64,000 bases of DNA from positions 5,988,001-6,052,000 of the forward strand of contig NZ_CP076538.1 in NCBI RefSeq assembly GCF_018885265.1, written 5' to 3'. The notes under the pieces were generated by a model that was not told the DNA's origin, did no database searches, and saw nothing but the letters and a program-made list of their open reading frames with translations. This stretch comes from Amycolatopsis aidingensis. GTDB taxonomy: Bacteria; Actinomycetota; Actinomycetes; Mycobacteriales; Pseudonocardiaceae. Below are positions 8,451 to 17,143 of the stretch, piece by piece (the stretch's first letter is position 1; each line of letters starts with the position of its first letter). Both the position numbers and the translations under genes were made by a program.

Positions 8451-9221
8451 ATGGTTGAGTCGGCTGAGCGAGCCGAGGCGCGGCGCACGATCGGCTTCAT
8501 CTACCCCGACCACGCGGCCGAGGACGACTACCCGCTCGCCGAACGGATACTCGGCGAGGGGGTCCGGCTGCCGGTGGCGCATATCTACGGTACCGACCTG
8601 CACGCCGTCCAGGAGCTGCTCGACCTCGGCAAACCGGAACGGCTCGCCGAGGGTGCCCGGCTGCTGTCCCCGCACGAGCCTGCCGCGGTGGTATGGGCCT
8701 GCACCAGCGGCAGCTTCGTCTACGGCTGGCAGGGCGCAGGCGAGCAGGCCGCCGGGTTGTCCGCCGCGGCCGGGGTACCCGCCACCAGCACCTCCTTCGC
8801 CTTCGTACGGGCGGCACGGGCGCTGGGGCTGCGCAGGGTCGCGGTGGCGGCGAGCTACCCGGACGTGGTGGCGAAGCTGTTCGTCGAGTTCCTCGCCGCG
8901 GGCGGGATCGAGGTCGTTTCCATGTCCAGCCAGGACATCGACACCGCGGCGGAGGTTGGCAAACTGAGCCAGGAGGCCGTCGCGGGCCTCGCCGCCGCGC
9001 ACGACCACCCGGACGCGGACGGCCTGCTGATCCCGGATACCGCGATGCGCACCCTGGCGCTGCTGGACACCATGGAGGAACGCATCGGCAAGCCGGTGCT
9101 CACCGCCAACCAGGTGACCATCTGGGAGGGCCTGCGGCTGGGCGGCGCGGCACGGGCCGCGGACGGGCTCGGCGCCCTGTTCCGTATCCCGCCCGCCGAG
9201 ATCCCGGCGGAAGGCGAGTGA
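8451..9221 (+). CDS. Asp/Glu racemase superfamily protein, maleate isomerase-like (copy 2, one active-site Cys missing)
   Basis: A 256-aa paralogue of the preceding gene, starting at ATG 8451 with GGGAGG five bases upstream. The first catalytic cysteine is kept (Cys84 in ACTSGSF). The second position, SCTN in copy 1, reads IPDTAM here, with Asp196 where Cys is expected. Maleate isomerases and racemases need both cysteines, and arylmalonate decarboxylase keeps the second rather than the first. This protein may therefore do different chemistry or partner copy 1 in a heteromer. Its stop lies two bases before the GntR start, so the genes are co-transcribed. Confidence 0.85.
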   Translation: MVESAERAEARRTIGFIYPDHAAEDDYPLAERILGEGVRLPVAHIYGTDLHAVQELLDLGKPERLAEGARLLSPHEPAAVVWACTSGSFVYGWQGAGEQAAGLSAAAGVPATSTSFAFVRAARALGLRRVAVAASYPDVVAKLFVEFLAAGGIEVVSMSSQDIDTAAEVGKLSQEAVAGLAAAHDHPDADGLLIPDTAMRTLALLDTMEERIGKPVLTANQVTIWEGLRLGGAARAADGLGALFRIPPAEIPAEGE

Positions 9222-9223
9222 CC

Positions 9224-9895
9224 ATGCCGCTGGCCGATATCGAGCCGGTCAACCGGGAGTCCACCGCGGGGCTCATCGCCCGCCAGCTCCGCGACGCGAT
9301 CATGAACGGCTCCCTGCCGCCCGGAACCCAGCTCGGGGAGACCGAGCTGGCCGCACGCTTCGAGGTGTCCAGGGGTCCGCTGCGGGAGGCCATGCAGCGG
9401 CTGGTTTCCGAGGGGCTGCTGCGCAGCGAGCGGCACCGCGGGCTGTTCGTGATCGACCTCGAACCGGACGACGTGTACGACATCTACACGGCCCGCTCGG
9501 CGGTCGAGCGCGCGGCCGCGATCAGGGTCATGCACGGTGACCGGGAGCAGGCGGCCGCCCTGCTGGACGAGACGGTGCGCGCGATGGCGGCCGCCGCGGA
9601 CGACGATGATCCGACCGCACTGTCCGAAGCGGACCTACGCTTCCACGAGGTGCTGATCGAGGCCTCCGGCAGCAAGCGGCTGGTCCGGATGGCCCGCACC
9701 CTGCTGATCGAGACCCGTATGTGCCTGTCCCTGTTGCAGCGCACCTACCAGCACGTGAACGAACGCGTTGTCGAGCACAACCGGATCATCGAGGCCATCC
9801 GCGAAGGTGACCAGGAAACCGTGCTCACCCTGCTAGAGGCACATATGGAGGACGCCGTCCAGCGCCTCGCCCCCGGAACCCCCTTACGCCAATAA
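9224..9895 (+). CDS. GntR-family transcriptional regulator with FCD ligand domain
   Basis: A 223-aa FadR/VanR-subfamily regulator. The N-terminal winged helix-turn-helix contains LGETELAARFEVSRGPLREA, and the C-terminal all-helical FCD domain carries SEADLRFHEVLIEASG and the histidine-bearing helix RVVEHNRIIEAI, which usually binds metal and an organic acid. It is the third gene of the racemase operon, two bases after the stop of copy 2. The spaced palindrome ATTGT-CA-ACAAT next to its own operon and at 18652-18663 is the natural candidate for its operator. Organic-acid effectors are usual in this subfamily, which fits the neighbouring catabolic genes. Confidence 0.92.
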   Translation: MPLADIEPVNRESTAGLIARQLRDAIMNGSLPPGTQLGETELAARFEVSRGPLREAMQRLVSEGLLRSERHRGLFVIDLEPDDVYDIYTARSAVERAAAIRVMHGDREQAAALLDETVRAMAAAADDDDPTALSEADLRFHEVLIEASGSKRLVRMARTLLIETRMCLSLLQRTYQHVNERVVEHNRIIEAIREGDQETVLTLLEAHMEDAVQRLAPGTPLRQ

Positions 9896-9905
9896 GCCCA
9901 TCCGC

Positions 9906-10032
9906 GTGTTTGCTCCCCACGCGCGTGTGTTTGCCGTTCCCGCGCACGCTTTGGCCGCCCACGCGCACGCTTTGGCCCTTCCCGTACATCGTGTTTGCCG
10001 CTCAGGTAACCGTGTTTGCCGGTGACGAGCCT
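9906..10032. repeat. Tandem repeat with a 21-bp period, six units
   Basis: The motif GTGTTTGC or its variant GCTTTGGC recurs at 9906, 9927, 9948, 9969, 9991 and 10012, a spacing of 21, 21, 21, 22 and 21 bp. The bases between are CCGTTCCCGCGCA-like and degenerate. It lies in the 356-bp gap between the GntR gene and the HNH gene. The rest of the gap holds a small hairpin (CTAGCA 10095-10100, TGCTAG 10109-10114) and the HNH promoter region. No coding signal is convincing here. Confidence 0.75.
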
Positions 10033-10185
10033 GTGGCTGGGTTCCAAGCACGCCTCCGGCGCGCCGCGGGGCACTGGCGCTCCACGCATCACCACTAGCA
10101 GGGCTGGTTGCTAGCGCCAGCACCCCACGGAACGAGCACCGTCCCCCGACCCGACATACACACTCCATGTCGAACACGCATTCGA

Positions 10186-10244
10186 GTGAATACCAGCGGG
10201 TATACATTCACACGGGGAATTTTCGTCGGTCCCGTCGATACAAT
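10186..10244 (+). promoter_or_regulatory. Promoter region of the 13E12/HNH gene
   Basis: An inverted repeat GTGAAT (10186-10191) and ATTCAC (10206-10211), enclosing TACC/GGTA, lies upstream of a good -10 box TACAAT (10239-10244). The ATG at 10252 follows seven bases after this box and no ribosome site is visible, so the transcript is probably leaderless. The inverted repeat could be an operator. No -35 at standard spacing is evident. Confidence 0.5.
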
Positions 10245-10251
10245 TGTGGGT

Positions 10252-11442
10252 ATGGACAGACACAGTTCTGATCCGCACACGGATCCCCCAGAAGACGCAC
10301 TCACCACACTCGACGCCTTGGAGGCCAACGAACGCGCCATCGCCCGGCTGGAGGCGCGGCGGGTGCTGCTGGTGGCCGACCTCGCCCACGACGGGGACGA
10401 ACGGGTCTCGCTGGTGACCGAGATCGCCGGACGGCTGTACTGGACCCGGCACCGGGTGGAGGAAGCCCTGGCGCTGGGGCAGCACCTCACCCGGCTACCG
10501 AACACCCTCGCGGCGTTCCGGGAGGGCCGGATTGACCAGGAGAAGGTGAAAGCGGTGGTCGAGCCCACCGCGGTCCTCACCGACCACCAGGCCCGCGAGG
10601 TGGATAAGCGGATGGGCGACAAACTGGAACGCAAAGACCGCACCAGCCTGCGGCGGTCGGTGCGCTACCAGGTACTCGCGGTCGACCCGGACGGGGCGGC
10701 GCGGCGCACCCGGGCCCGGCGGGCACAACGATCCCTGGAACTCATCCATCAGGACGATGGGGTGTCCAGCCTCATGGCCGACCTCCCGACGGAGGTGGCC
10801 ACGGCGATTTATGCACGGTGTGACCGGGCCGCCCGACGGATGCGGAAAGAAGGGGACAGTCGCACGTTGGAGCAGTTGCGGGCGGATGTGTTCGCCGATT
10901 TGGCCCTCCGAGAAGACGGCACGATCCGGGCGCCGCGCACGGAGGTGTACCTGTACTTCGCCGCCAGCTCCCTGCTGGGGCTGGATGAGCAGCCGGGATA
11001 TGTGGCCGGGCATGGGCATATCCCGGCGTCGTTGGCGCGGGAGCTGGCTACGCATCCGGACAGTGTGTGGCGGCGGTTGTTGACCGACCCGGCCACCGGG
11101 CATCCCATCGACCTGGGGCGTACGCGGTACCGGCCCCCGGCGGCGCTGGATGAGTTCGTGCGGGTACGAGACCGGGAATGCCAGGGCATCGGGTGCCACC
11201 GGCCCTCGCAGCAGTGCCAGAACGACCACACCACCGACTGGGCCACAGGCGGAGGCACCCGGGAAGAAGAACTGGTCGGGTACTGCGAACGCGACCACCA
11301 CCTCAAGGACCTGCCGGGATGGAAGTACGAGGTCATCGACGGGGTGCCGACCATCACCACACCCCACGGAGACGTACACCAAAGCCCCCGCGAACCACTC
11401 CACGAACCCCTCGCCCCAGACAACGACAAACCACCCTTCTGA
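10252..11442 (+). CDS. 13E12-family protein: DUF222 domain plus HNH endonuclease domain
   Basis: A 396-aa protein of the mycobacterial 13E12-repeat type. The N-terminal two thirds are a DUF222 helical domain (ANERAIARLEARRVLLVADLAH onwards). The C-terminal HNH motif spans CQGIGCHRPSQQCQNDHTTD and GYCERDHHLKD, with cysteines and histidines placed for metal binding and DNA cleavage. The ATG at 10252 is preferred over upstream in-frame starts because of the -10 box seven bases before it. Such proteins occur in many copies in actinomycete genomes, but their function is unsettled. It interrupts the catabolic gene set and may have been inserted. Confidence 0.85.
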   Translation: MDRHSSDPHTDPPEDALTTLDALEANERAIARLEARRVLLVADLAHDGDERVSLVTEIAGRLYWTRHRVEEALALGQHLTRLPNTLAAFREGRIDQEKVKAVVEPTAVLTDHQAREVDKRMGDKLERKDRTSLRRSVRYQVLAVDPDGAARRTRARRAQRSLELIHQDDGVSSLMADLPTEVATAIYARCDRAARRMRKEGDSRTLEQLRADVFADLALREDGTIRAPRTEVYLYFAASSLLGLDEQPGYVAGHGHIPASLARELATHPDSVWRRLLTDPATGHPIDLGRTRYRPPAALDEFVRVRDRECQGIGCHRPSQQCQNDHTTDWATGGGTREEELVGYCERDHHLKDLPGWKYEVIDGVPTITTPHGDVHQSPREPLHEPLAPDNDKPPF

Positions 11443-11528
11443 GCAAGACGCCCGAGTCCCCCGGAGAGGGAGATGACTCCCCCGTGCGCAGGAGATGCGG
11501 GGGTCGTATCCGCGGCACAATCATCGCT

Positions 11529-11987
11529 ATGGACAAGGTGGGCCGGAGATGGGCGATCGCGGCGATGGCATGGGGAACGCTCTATGTGGCGTCCAAAGTG
11601 CACCACGCGCTGACGGGCAGGCTCGGGGTCACCGGTGGACCGGCCGTCGAGCCCGCCGCGTACGCGAGCTACCGGCCTGGGGGCGTTGCGCTCGCCCAAT
11701 GGGGCAACGCCGGCATCGGTGTGCTCGGGGTTGCCCTGGTGGCCCTCCCGTTGCTCCCCGTTGCCCAACGCCTTCGGCGGTGGGTGTTGCTGCTACCGCT
11801 ATGCGCGTTCGCGCTCATGGCGCTGGGCGGTGGCCTGGTCATGCTGATCCGTGCGCTGGTCACCGATGTGGGTGGCGCGGCCTTCGGCGCCTACTGCCTG
11901 GTCTGGTCGGCGCTCATCGCGATGACCGCTCGCGCCGTCGCGAACCGCCGCCTGCCCCGCTCCCCTTCGTCCTTGCCCGCTACCTAG
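11529..11987 (+). CDS. Small membrane protein, about four transmembrane helices, unknown function
   Basis: A 152-aa hydrophobic protein. Likely membrane spans are WAIAAMAWGTLYVASK, AGIGVLGVALVALPLLP, WVLLLPLCAFALMALGGG and GAYCLVWSALIAMTARAV. I do not recognise the family with confidence. A -10-like CACAAT (11516-11521) lies seven bases before the ATG, with no ribosome site, so a leaderless transcript is plausible. Its stop codon overlaps the last four bases of the convergent P-type ATPase gene (11984-11987). Confidence 0.7.
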   Translation: MDKVGRRWAIAAMAWGTLYVASKVHHALTGRLGVTGGPAVEPAAYASYRPGGVALAQWGNAGIGVLGVALVALPLLPVAQRLRRWVLLLPLCAFALMALGGGLVMLIRALVTDVGGAAFGAYCLVWSALIAMTARAVANRRLPRSPSSLPAT

Positions 11988-14900
11988 ACCAGCGCGCCGG
12001 TCACGCTCGCGACCCCGGCACTGCCGAATGCGATACCCCAGCCGACCGGGCCGAGCGGCGTGCAGCCGAAGAACTGGCTCAGACCCGGCGTCTGGATCAC
12101 CAACGCCAGCACGGCAACCGAGCCGAGGCCGGTGGCCACCACCGAGCCGCTGCGGCCACCGGTGAGCATCGTCTGGCCGAGCTGGGTGCCGACCAGCGCG
12201 GCCAGCGCCACGGTGCCCGCGCGCTGCCTGCGCCCGGTCAACCTGGCCAGCCACCAGGCCAGCGAGGCACCGGCCGCGGTGGTTCCGGCGCGCAGCGCGA
12301 TCTCCTTCCGCAGCGCGCCGCCGAGCGAGTTCTCCGGACCCTCGCGCAACAGATCCTCCACGGCGCCGCCGTCCGGCCTGCGCAGCGCGATCGCCAGCGC
12401 GGGCGCCAGGTCGGTGAGCAGGTTCACCAGCAGGAACTGCCGCGCGGTCAGCTGCGAACGACCGGTGGTCAGCGCGCCGAGCACACTGAACGCGATCTCA
12501 CCCAGGTTCCCGCCGAGCAGCACCCCGAGCGACTCGCGGACCGAGGCCCACATCGCCCGGCCCTCCACCAGGGCGGCGATGATCGTCTCCAGCCGGTCGT
12601 CGGTCACCACCACATCAGCCGCGGCCCGCGCCGCGGGGGTGCCGCGGGCGCCCAGCGCGATCCCGACATCCGCCAGCCGGATCGCCGGGGCGTCGTTGGC
12701 GCCATCGCCGGTCATCGCCACGGTGCGGCCGAGGCCCTGGTACGCCTGGATGATCCGGACCTTCTGCGCCGGGCTACAGCGGGCGACCACGTCCACCTTC
12801 ATCAGCCGCTCCGCCAGCGCCTCGTCGTCCAGCTCGTCCAGCTCCGGGCCGGTCACCACATGCAGGCCGCCGTTGCCGGGGTTGACCTCGTCCGCGATCG
12901 CCTCGCCGGTGGCCGGGTGGTCGCCGGTGATCATCACGATGTGCACCCCGGCCTCCCGCAGCCGCGCGGCGGCTGGGGCGGCGCTGCCACGCACCGGATC
13001 GGCGATCGCCACGAACCCCCGGAAGCTCAGCCGGGCCACGCTGTCGTCCTCGGTGGGCTCGCCCTCGGCGACCGCGAGCACCCGGTGGCCCGACTCGGCG
13101 AGCCACTTCATCCGCTTCGTCAAACGCTTGCGTTCCCCGCCGTCGATCGCGCAACGCGGCAGCACCGCCTCGGGCGCGCCCTTGACGCTCAGCAGCGGCC
13201 CGTCAGCAGACTCCCCGACCGCCGCGTGGTAGCCCCGGGAGGGTTCGAACGGAACCTCCCGCACCAGGCGCCAGCCCTCGGCCCCGGCCTGCGGGCTCAC
13301 CCCGGCCCGTTCGCCTCCGGACAGCACGGCGCGGTCGGTGGCATGCGGCAGGTCCTCGGCCCGTTCCGCGGCCGGGGTAGCGCGCAGCGCGGCGGCGAGC
13401 ACCCGCCGCGTACTGCCTTCCAGCGCGGTAATCGCCTGCCGCGACCGCCCGTCATCGACCTCGCTTACCGTCAGCCTGCCCTCGGTCAGCGTCCCGGTCT
13501 TGTCGAAGCACAGCACGTCCACCCTGCCGAGCGCTTCCACGCTGCGCGGGTTGCGCACCAACGCGCCGTGCTCGGCCAGCCGCCGAGCGGAAGCCAGCTG
13601 CGCCGCGTTCACCAGGAACGGCAGGCCCTCGGGCACCGAGGCCACGGCCAGATTCACCGCGGCCGACATGCTCTCCCGCAACGGCACCCCGTGCAGCAGC
13701 CCGGCGCCTGCCACCGCCCCAGCCGAGCCAAGGGCCAGCGGCATGCTGTTCCTGGTGAGCTCGGCAAGGCGCTGCTCGACGCCCGCCCGCGGCGCCCGCT
13801 CTCTGGCCAGCGCCATACCGCGGCCGGCCTCGGTGTCGTCACCGACCGCGACCACCACACCCACGGCGGTACCCACCGCCACCGTGGTGCCCTCGTACAG
13901 CATGGAAGTGCGCCCGGCGAGCTCCGCGGCCACCACCGGCGCCGGATCCTTGGCCACCGGCAGCGACTCACCGGTCAGCGCGGACTCATCCAGCTCGAGA
14001 CCATCGGCCTCGAGCAGCCTGCAGTCGGCAGGCACCACATCCCCCGCGGCCAGCAGCACCACATCGCCCAGCACCAGCTCGTCGGCGCTGAGCGTGTGCT
14101 CCTGGCCGTCCCTGCGGACATGCGCGGTGACCGCCGAGCGGTTCAGCAGCTCGGCCAGCTCCCGGTCGGTGCGCACCTGCTGGATGCTGCCGAGCAACGC
14201 CGAAAGACCGGTGACCCCGGCGACCAGCGCGGCGTCCACCGGCGAGCCGACCGCGGCCGACAGCGCGGCACCACCGGCCAGCACCGGGGTGAGCGGGTTG
14301 GCCAGCTCGGCGAGGAAGGCGCTGCCCAGGCTGGTTCCCCGCGCGGCAACGGTCCCCCGCTCGCGGGCACGCTCCCGGACCGCGGCGCCGCTGAGGCCGT
14401 CGGCGCTTGTGTCCAGCTCCCGCAGCACGGCCTCGGCCGGCATCAGATGCCAGCCCGCGACCAGCGGACCGGCCTCGGCCGTCACCTCAGGCGGCCGCAG
14501 CCGCCGGGCATGGCGGTGCCCGTTGACCATGGCGATCGCGGCGCCCCCGTTGACCGCGCGCAGGCTACGAGCGGCCGCGCCACCCCTGGCCCGGCCGCCC
14601 TGCAGGGCGCTGATCGCGCCGACCCCGGTGGCCACCTTGGCCAGCCGGATGTCCTCGACGCCGAGCCTTCGGGCCGCGTCCACCGCCTCGACCAGCAACG
14701 CGGCGCTGTCCAGGTCCTCGCCGATGAGCAGCTGCGCGCCCGATGGCGGCGCGGCCCCCGCGCGATACACGCCAAGGCCGCAGTCGGCCGCCCCCAGCGC
14801 GACGCGGTCCCCGGAGACCAGCAACACCATCTCACCCTCGGCCTGTAGTTCCCTGACCGCCGTGGCCAGGTCGGCATCGGCGGGGCGCAGCACCGGCAGC

Positions 14901-16042
14901 CCGCTCCGGCGGGCGGCGGCAGTCAGGGTGGTGACCCCCGGCGCCTGCTCGGCGGTGAGGGAGAGCACCGCCTCCAGCCGGTCGCCACGGGCGAGGCCGA
15001 GCACGGCGGCCGGGTTACCCCGTTCCAGCCGTTCCCGCTGCTTGATCCCGCGCCTGCCACGCAGTTCCAGCTCATCCAGCGGCCCCAGGGTCCAGCCTTC
15101 GCCCTGCCGGACCGCCCGTGGCCGGGCCGGATCCAGCAGCCGCCAGGTCTGCTCGGCCACCGCCTTCGGGTCGCTTCCGGCCAGCGGAACCAGGTCGGCA
15201 GGCACCAGGCGGCCGGTACCAAGCGCCCGCTCGTCCAGCACCACCACGCTGATCCGGCCGAGCTCGCGCAGCACGGCCCGGTCCATCACCAGCACGCCGC
15301 GCCGGGCCAGCACCCTGCCGAGGTGGGCGCCGAAGGCGTCCTGGCCTGCGTGCACCGCCTTGGGCAGCGCGGCCAGCCCGAAGGCCGCGGCACGCCGGGG
15401 GCCGACGAACGGTACGGCGGCGGCCGCCGCCGTACCGCCGAGCCGCATGGCGGTCCGTTCGTAGCCATCCTGCGGCGATTCCGGCGGCTCGGCCGGGCGC
15501 TCGGGCACCACCGTGGGCAGCTCGGCCCGGCCCTGGCCGGCTGGCAGCCGGTCCTGCACCGCCCGCCAGGCACGCTGGTGTTCCCTTGCCTCCCGCCACT
15601 GCTCGACGCGCTGCGCGGCGTCCAGCAGGGTGCCCTCGCCGCCGGAGGCGAAACCCTGGGCGAGCGCACCCGCGATCGAGGTCGCCGAGTCGGCGCGCTC
15701 CCGCCCACCCGCGCGTTCGGCCAGCCACGCCCGCAGCCGGGGATGGTGGTCCACGACCGAGGGCAGGGCGGCCAGCTCGGCCGGGACCGGCACCCATGGC
15801 AGGAACCTGGTCACCATCGACAGCCCGAACCCGGCCAGGTCACCGGCCAAAGTGGACGCCAGGTAGGTGCCGCGGAGGCCGTCCGAAGGATGGTGTGCGT
15901 CCTCGGTGGTGCGCTCAGCCCATCCGGTTCGACCTGGTGGGACCAGCTGGGACAGGGCGAGCCCGGTGAGCTCGCGTGCTGTCCCTGCCGCCGCGCCGAA
16001 GGCGAACAGTGGTCCCGGAATCCGCACACCCAATAGCTTCAT
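11984..16042 (-). CDS. Very large P-type ATPase (CtpH/CtpI-like cation transporter)
   Basis: A 1352-aa protein. The last 850 residues hold a complete P-type ATPase: TGES (about 689), PEGLP in the fourth core helix (about 803), the phosphorylated DKTGT (about 846), KGAPE and TGDGANDAP (about 1112), followed by hydrophobic helices. The PEGLP motif points to a Ca/Mn-type (P2-like) rather than copper-type pump. The first 500 residues look like a degenerate extra half without catalytic motifs, as in mycobacterial CtpH and CtpI (1500-1600 aa). The transported ion cannot be deduced. It lies inside the catabolic region with no obvious link to it. Confidence 0.88.
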   Translation of the reverse strand: MKLLGVRIPGPLFAFGAAAGTARELTGLALSQLVPPGRTGWAERTTEDAHHPSDGLRGTYLASTLAGDLAGFGLSMVTRFLPWVPVPAELAALPSVVDHHPRLRAWLAERAGGRERADSATSIAGALAQGFASGGEGTLLDAAQRVEQWREAREHQRAWRAVQDRLPAGQGRAELPTVVPERPAEPPESPQDGYERTAMRLGGTAAAAAVPFVGPRRAAAFGLAALPKAVHAGQDAFGAHLGRVLARRGVLVMDRAVLRELGRISVVVLDERALGTGRLVPADLVPLAGSDPKAVAEQTWRLLDPARPRAVRQGEGWTLGPLDELELRGRRGIKQRERLERGNPAAVLGLARGDRLEAVLSLTAEQAPGVTTLTAAARRSGLPVLRPADADLATAVRELQAEGEMVLLVSGDRVALGAADCGLGVYRAGAAPPSGAQLLIGEDLDSAALLVEAVDAARRLGVEDIRLAKVATGVGAISALQGGRARGGAAARSLRAVNGGAAIAMVNGHRHARRLRPPEVTAEAGPLVAGWHLMPAEAVLRELDTSADGLSGAAVRERARERGTVAARGTSLGSAFLAELANPLTPVLAGGAALSAAVGSPVDAALVAGVTGLSALLGSIQQVRTDRELAELLNRSAVTAHVRRDGQEHTLSADELVLGDVVLLAAGDVVPADCRLLEADGLELDESALTGESLPVAKDPAPVVAAELAGRTSMLYEGTTVAVGTAVGVVVAVGDDTEAGRGMALARERAPRAGVEQRLAELTRNSMPLALGSAGAVAGAGLLHGVPLRESMSAAVNLAVASVPEGLPFLVNAAQLASARRLAEHGALVRNPRSVEALGRVDVLCFDKTGTLTEGRLTVSEVDDGRSRQAITALEGSTRRVLAAALRATPAAERAEDLPHATDRAVLSGGERAGVSPQAGAEGWRLVREVPFEPSRGYHAAVGESADGPLLSVKGAPEAVLPRCAIDGGERKRLTKRMKWLAESGHRVLAVAEGEPTEDDSVARLSFRGFVAIADPVRGSAAPAAARLREAGVHIVMITGDHPATGEAIADEVNPGNGGLHVVTGPELDELDDEALAERLMKVDVVARCSPAQKVRIIQAYQGLGRTVAMTGDGANDAPAIRLADVGIALGARGTPAARAAADVVVTDDRLETIIAALVEGRAMWASVRESLGVLLGGNLGEIAFSVLGALTTGRSQLTARQFLLVNLLTDLAPALAIALRRPDGGAVEDLLREGPENSLGGALRKEIALRAGTTAAGASLAWWLARLTGRRQRAGTVALAALVGTQLGQTMLTGGRSGSVVATGLGSVAVLALVIQTPGLSQFFGCTPLGPVGWGIAFGSAGVASVTGALV

Positions 16043-16084
16043 CGGCCGAGGGTGCCCAGAAACGGGCCGGAGTATGCAAAGGAT

Positions 16085-17143
16085 TCAGCCGAGTGCCGCC
16101 GCGATGGCCGAGCCGAGCTGCGCCGTGGTGGCGTTCCCGCCGAGGTCGGGTGTGGCCACGGCACCCTCGGCGAGAACCTGCTCCACGGCCTTGGTGACCG
16201 CGTTCGCCGCGCCGGTCTGGCCGAGGTGCTCCAGCAACATCGCGCCGGTCAGTACCTGCGCCACCGGGTTCGCAATGCCCTGGCCCGCGATGTCCGGCGC
16301 ACTGCCGTGCACGGCCTCGAACATGGAGGGAAACTCCCCCGGCGGGTTGATGTTGCCGGAGGGCGCCATGCCGAGTCCGCCGGTCACCGCGGCGGCGAGG
16401 TCACTCAGGATGTCGCCGAACAGGTTCGAGGCCACCACCACGTCCAGCCGGTCCGGCTGCTGCACCATCCGCGCGGCGAGTGCGTCCACGTGGCACTGCT
16501 CGCTGGCCACCTGGGGATAGTCGGCCGCCACCTCGGCGAAGATCTCGTCCCAGTACGGCATCGAATGGATCAGCCCGTTGGACTTGGTGGCCGAGCACAC
16601 CTTGCCCTTGCGGTTGAGGGCCAGCTCGAAGGCGTACCGGATGATCCGCTCCACGCCCACCCGGGTGAACACCGACTCCTGCAGCACGAACTCACTCGGC
16701 TGCCCGGTGTTGTGCCTGCCACCGATGGCGGAGTACTCGCCCTCGGAGTTCTCCCTGACGATCACCATCTCCAGTTCCTCGGCCGAGCGGTTCGCCAGCA
16801 CGCTGGTGGTGCCGGGCAGCAGCTTCACCGGCCGCAGGTTCACGTACTGGGCGAACGCCCTGCGCAGCGGGATCAGCAGGCCCCACAGCGAAACATGGTC
16901 GGGGACCCCGGGGAAGCCGACCGCGCCGAGCAGGATCGCGTGCATCGGCGCGAGTTGCTCGACCCCGTCGGCAGGCATCATCGTGCCGGTCCGGCTGTAG
17001 CGCTCGCAGCTCCAGTCGAACTCCGTCCACTCCAGACCGAACCCGTGCAGCTCCGCGGCCCGGTCGAGCACCTTGCGCGCCTCGACCGTGACGTCGACCC
17101 CGATCCCGTCGCCGGGGATGCTGGCGATGCGGTAGGTGTTCAC
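16085..17143 (-). CDS. Isocitrate/isopropylmalate-type dehydrogenase, probable tartrate or D-malate dehydrogenase
   Basis: A 352-aa NAD-dependent beta-decarboxylating hydroxyacid dehydrogenase. IPGDGIGVDVT at the N-terminus, NLRPVKLLPG, VIVRENSEGEYS, Lys and Asp in the KSNGL and NLFGDILSD segments, and FEAVHGSAPDIAGQGIANP are family hallmarks. WSCERY and the LLGAVG loop resemble TtuC/DmlA (tartrate, D-malate) rather than LeuB. No leu biosynthesis genes are near. The GTG start overlaps the stop of the upstream semialdehyde dehydrogenase (GTGA), which indicates translational coupling. The pair is divergent from the aminotransferase across operator 3. It would decarboxylate D-malate, tartrate or an alkylmalate in the catabolic set. 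Confidence 0.85.
   Translation of the reverse strand: MNTYRIASIPGDGIGVDVTVEARKVLDRAAELHGFGLEWTEFDWSCERYSRTGTMMPADGVEQLAPMHAILLGAVGFPGVPDHVSLWGLLIPLRRAFAQYVNLRPVKLLPGTTSVLANRSAEELEMVIVRENSEGEYSAIGGRHNTGQPSEFVLQESVFTRVGVERIIRYAFELALNRKGKVCSATKSNGLIHSMPYWDEIFAEVAADYPQVASEQCHVDALAARMVQQPDRLDVVVASNLFGDILSDLAAAVTGGLGMAPSGNINPPGEFPSMFEAVHGSAPDIAGQGIANPVAQVLTGAMLLEHLGQTGAANAVTKAVEQVLAEGAVATPDLGGNATTAQLGSAIAAALG

Noticed and set aside
10108..10251. N-terminal extension of the HNH gene to 10108
   Set aside because: The extra 48 residues do not resemble the family, and a good -10 box and inverted repeat lie inside this stretch.
11495..14848. Plus-strand open frame of 1117 codons opposite the P-type ATPase
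   Set aside because: Low-complexity antisense translation; the minus strand carries all ATPase motifs in one frame.
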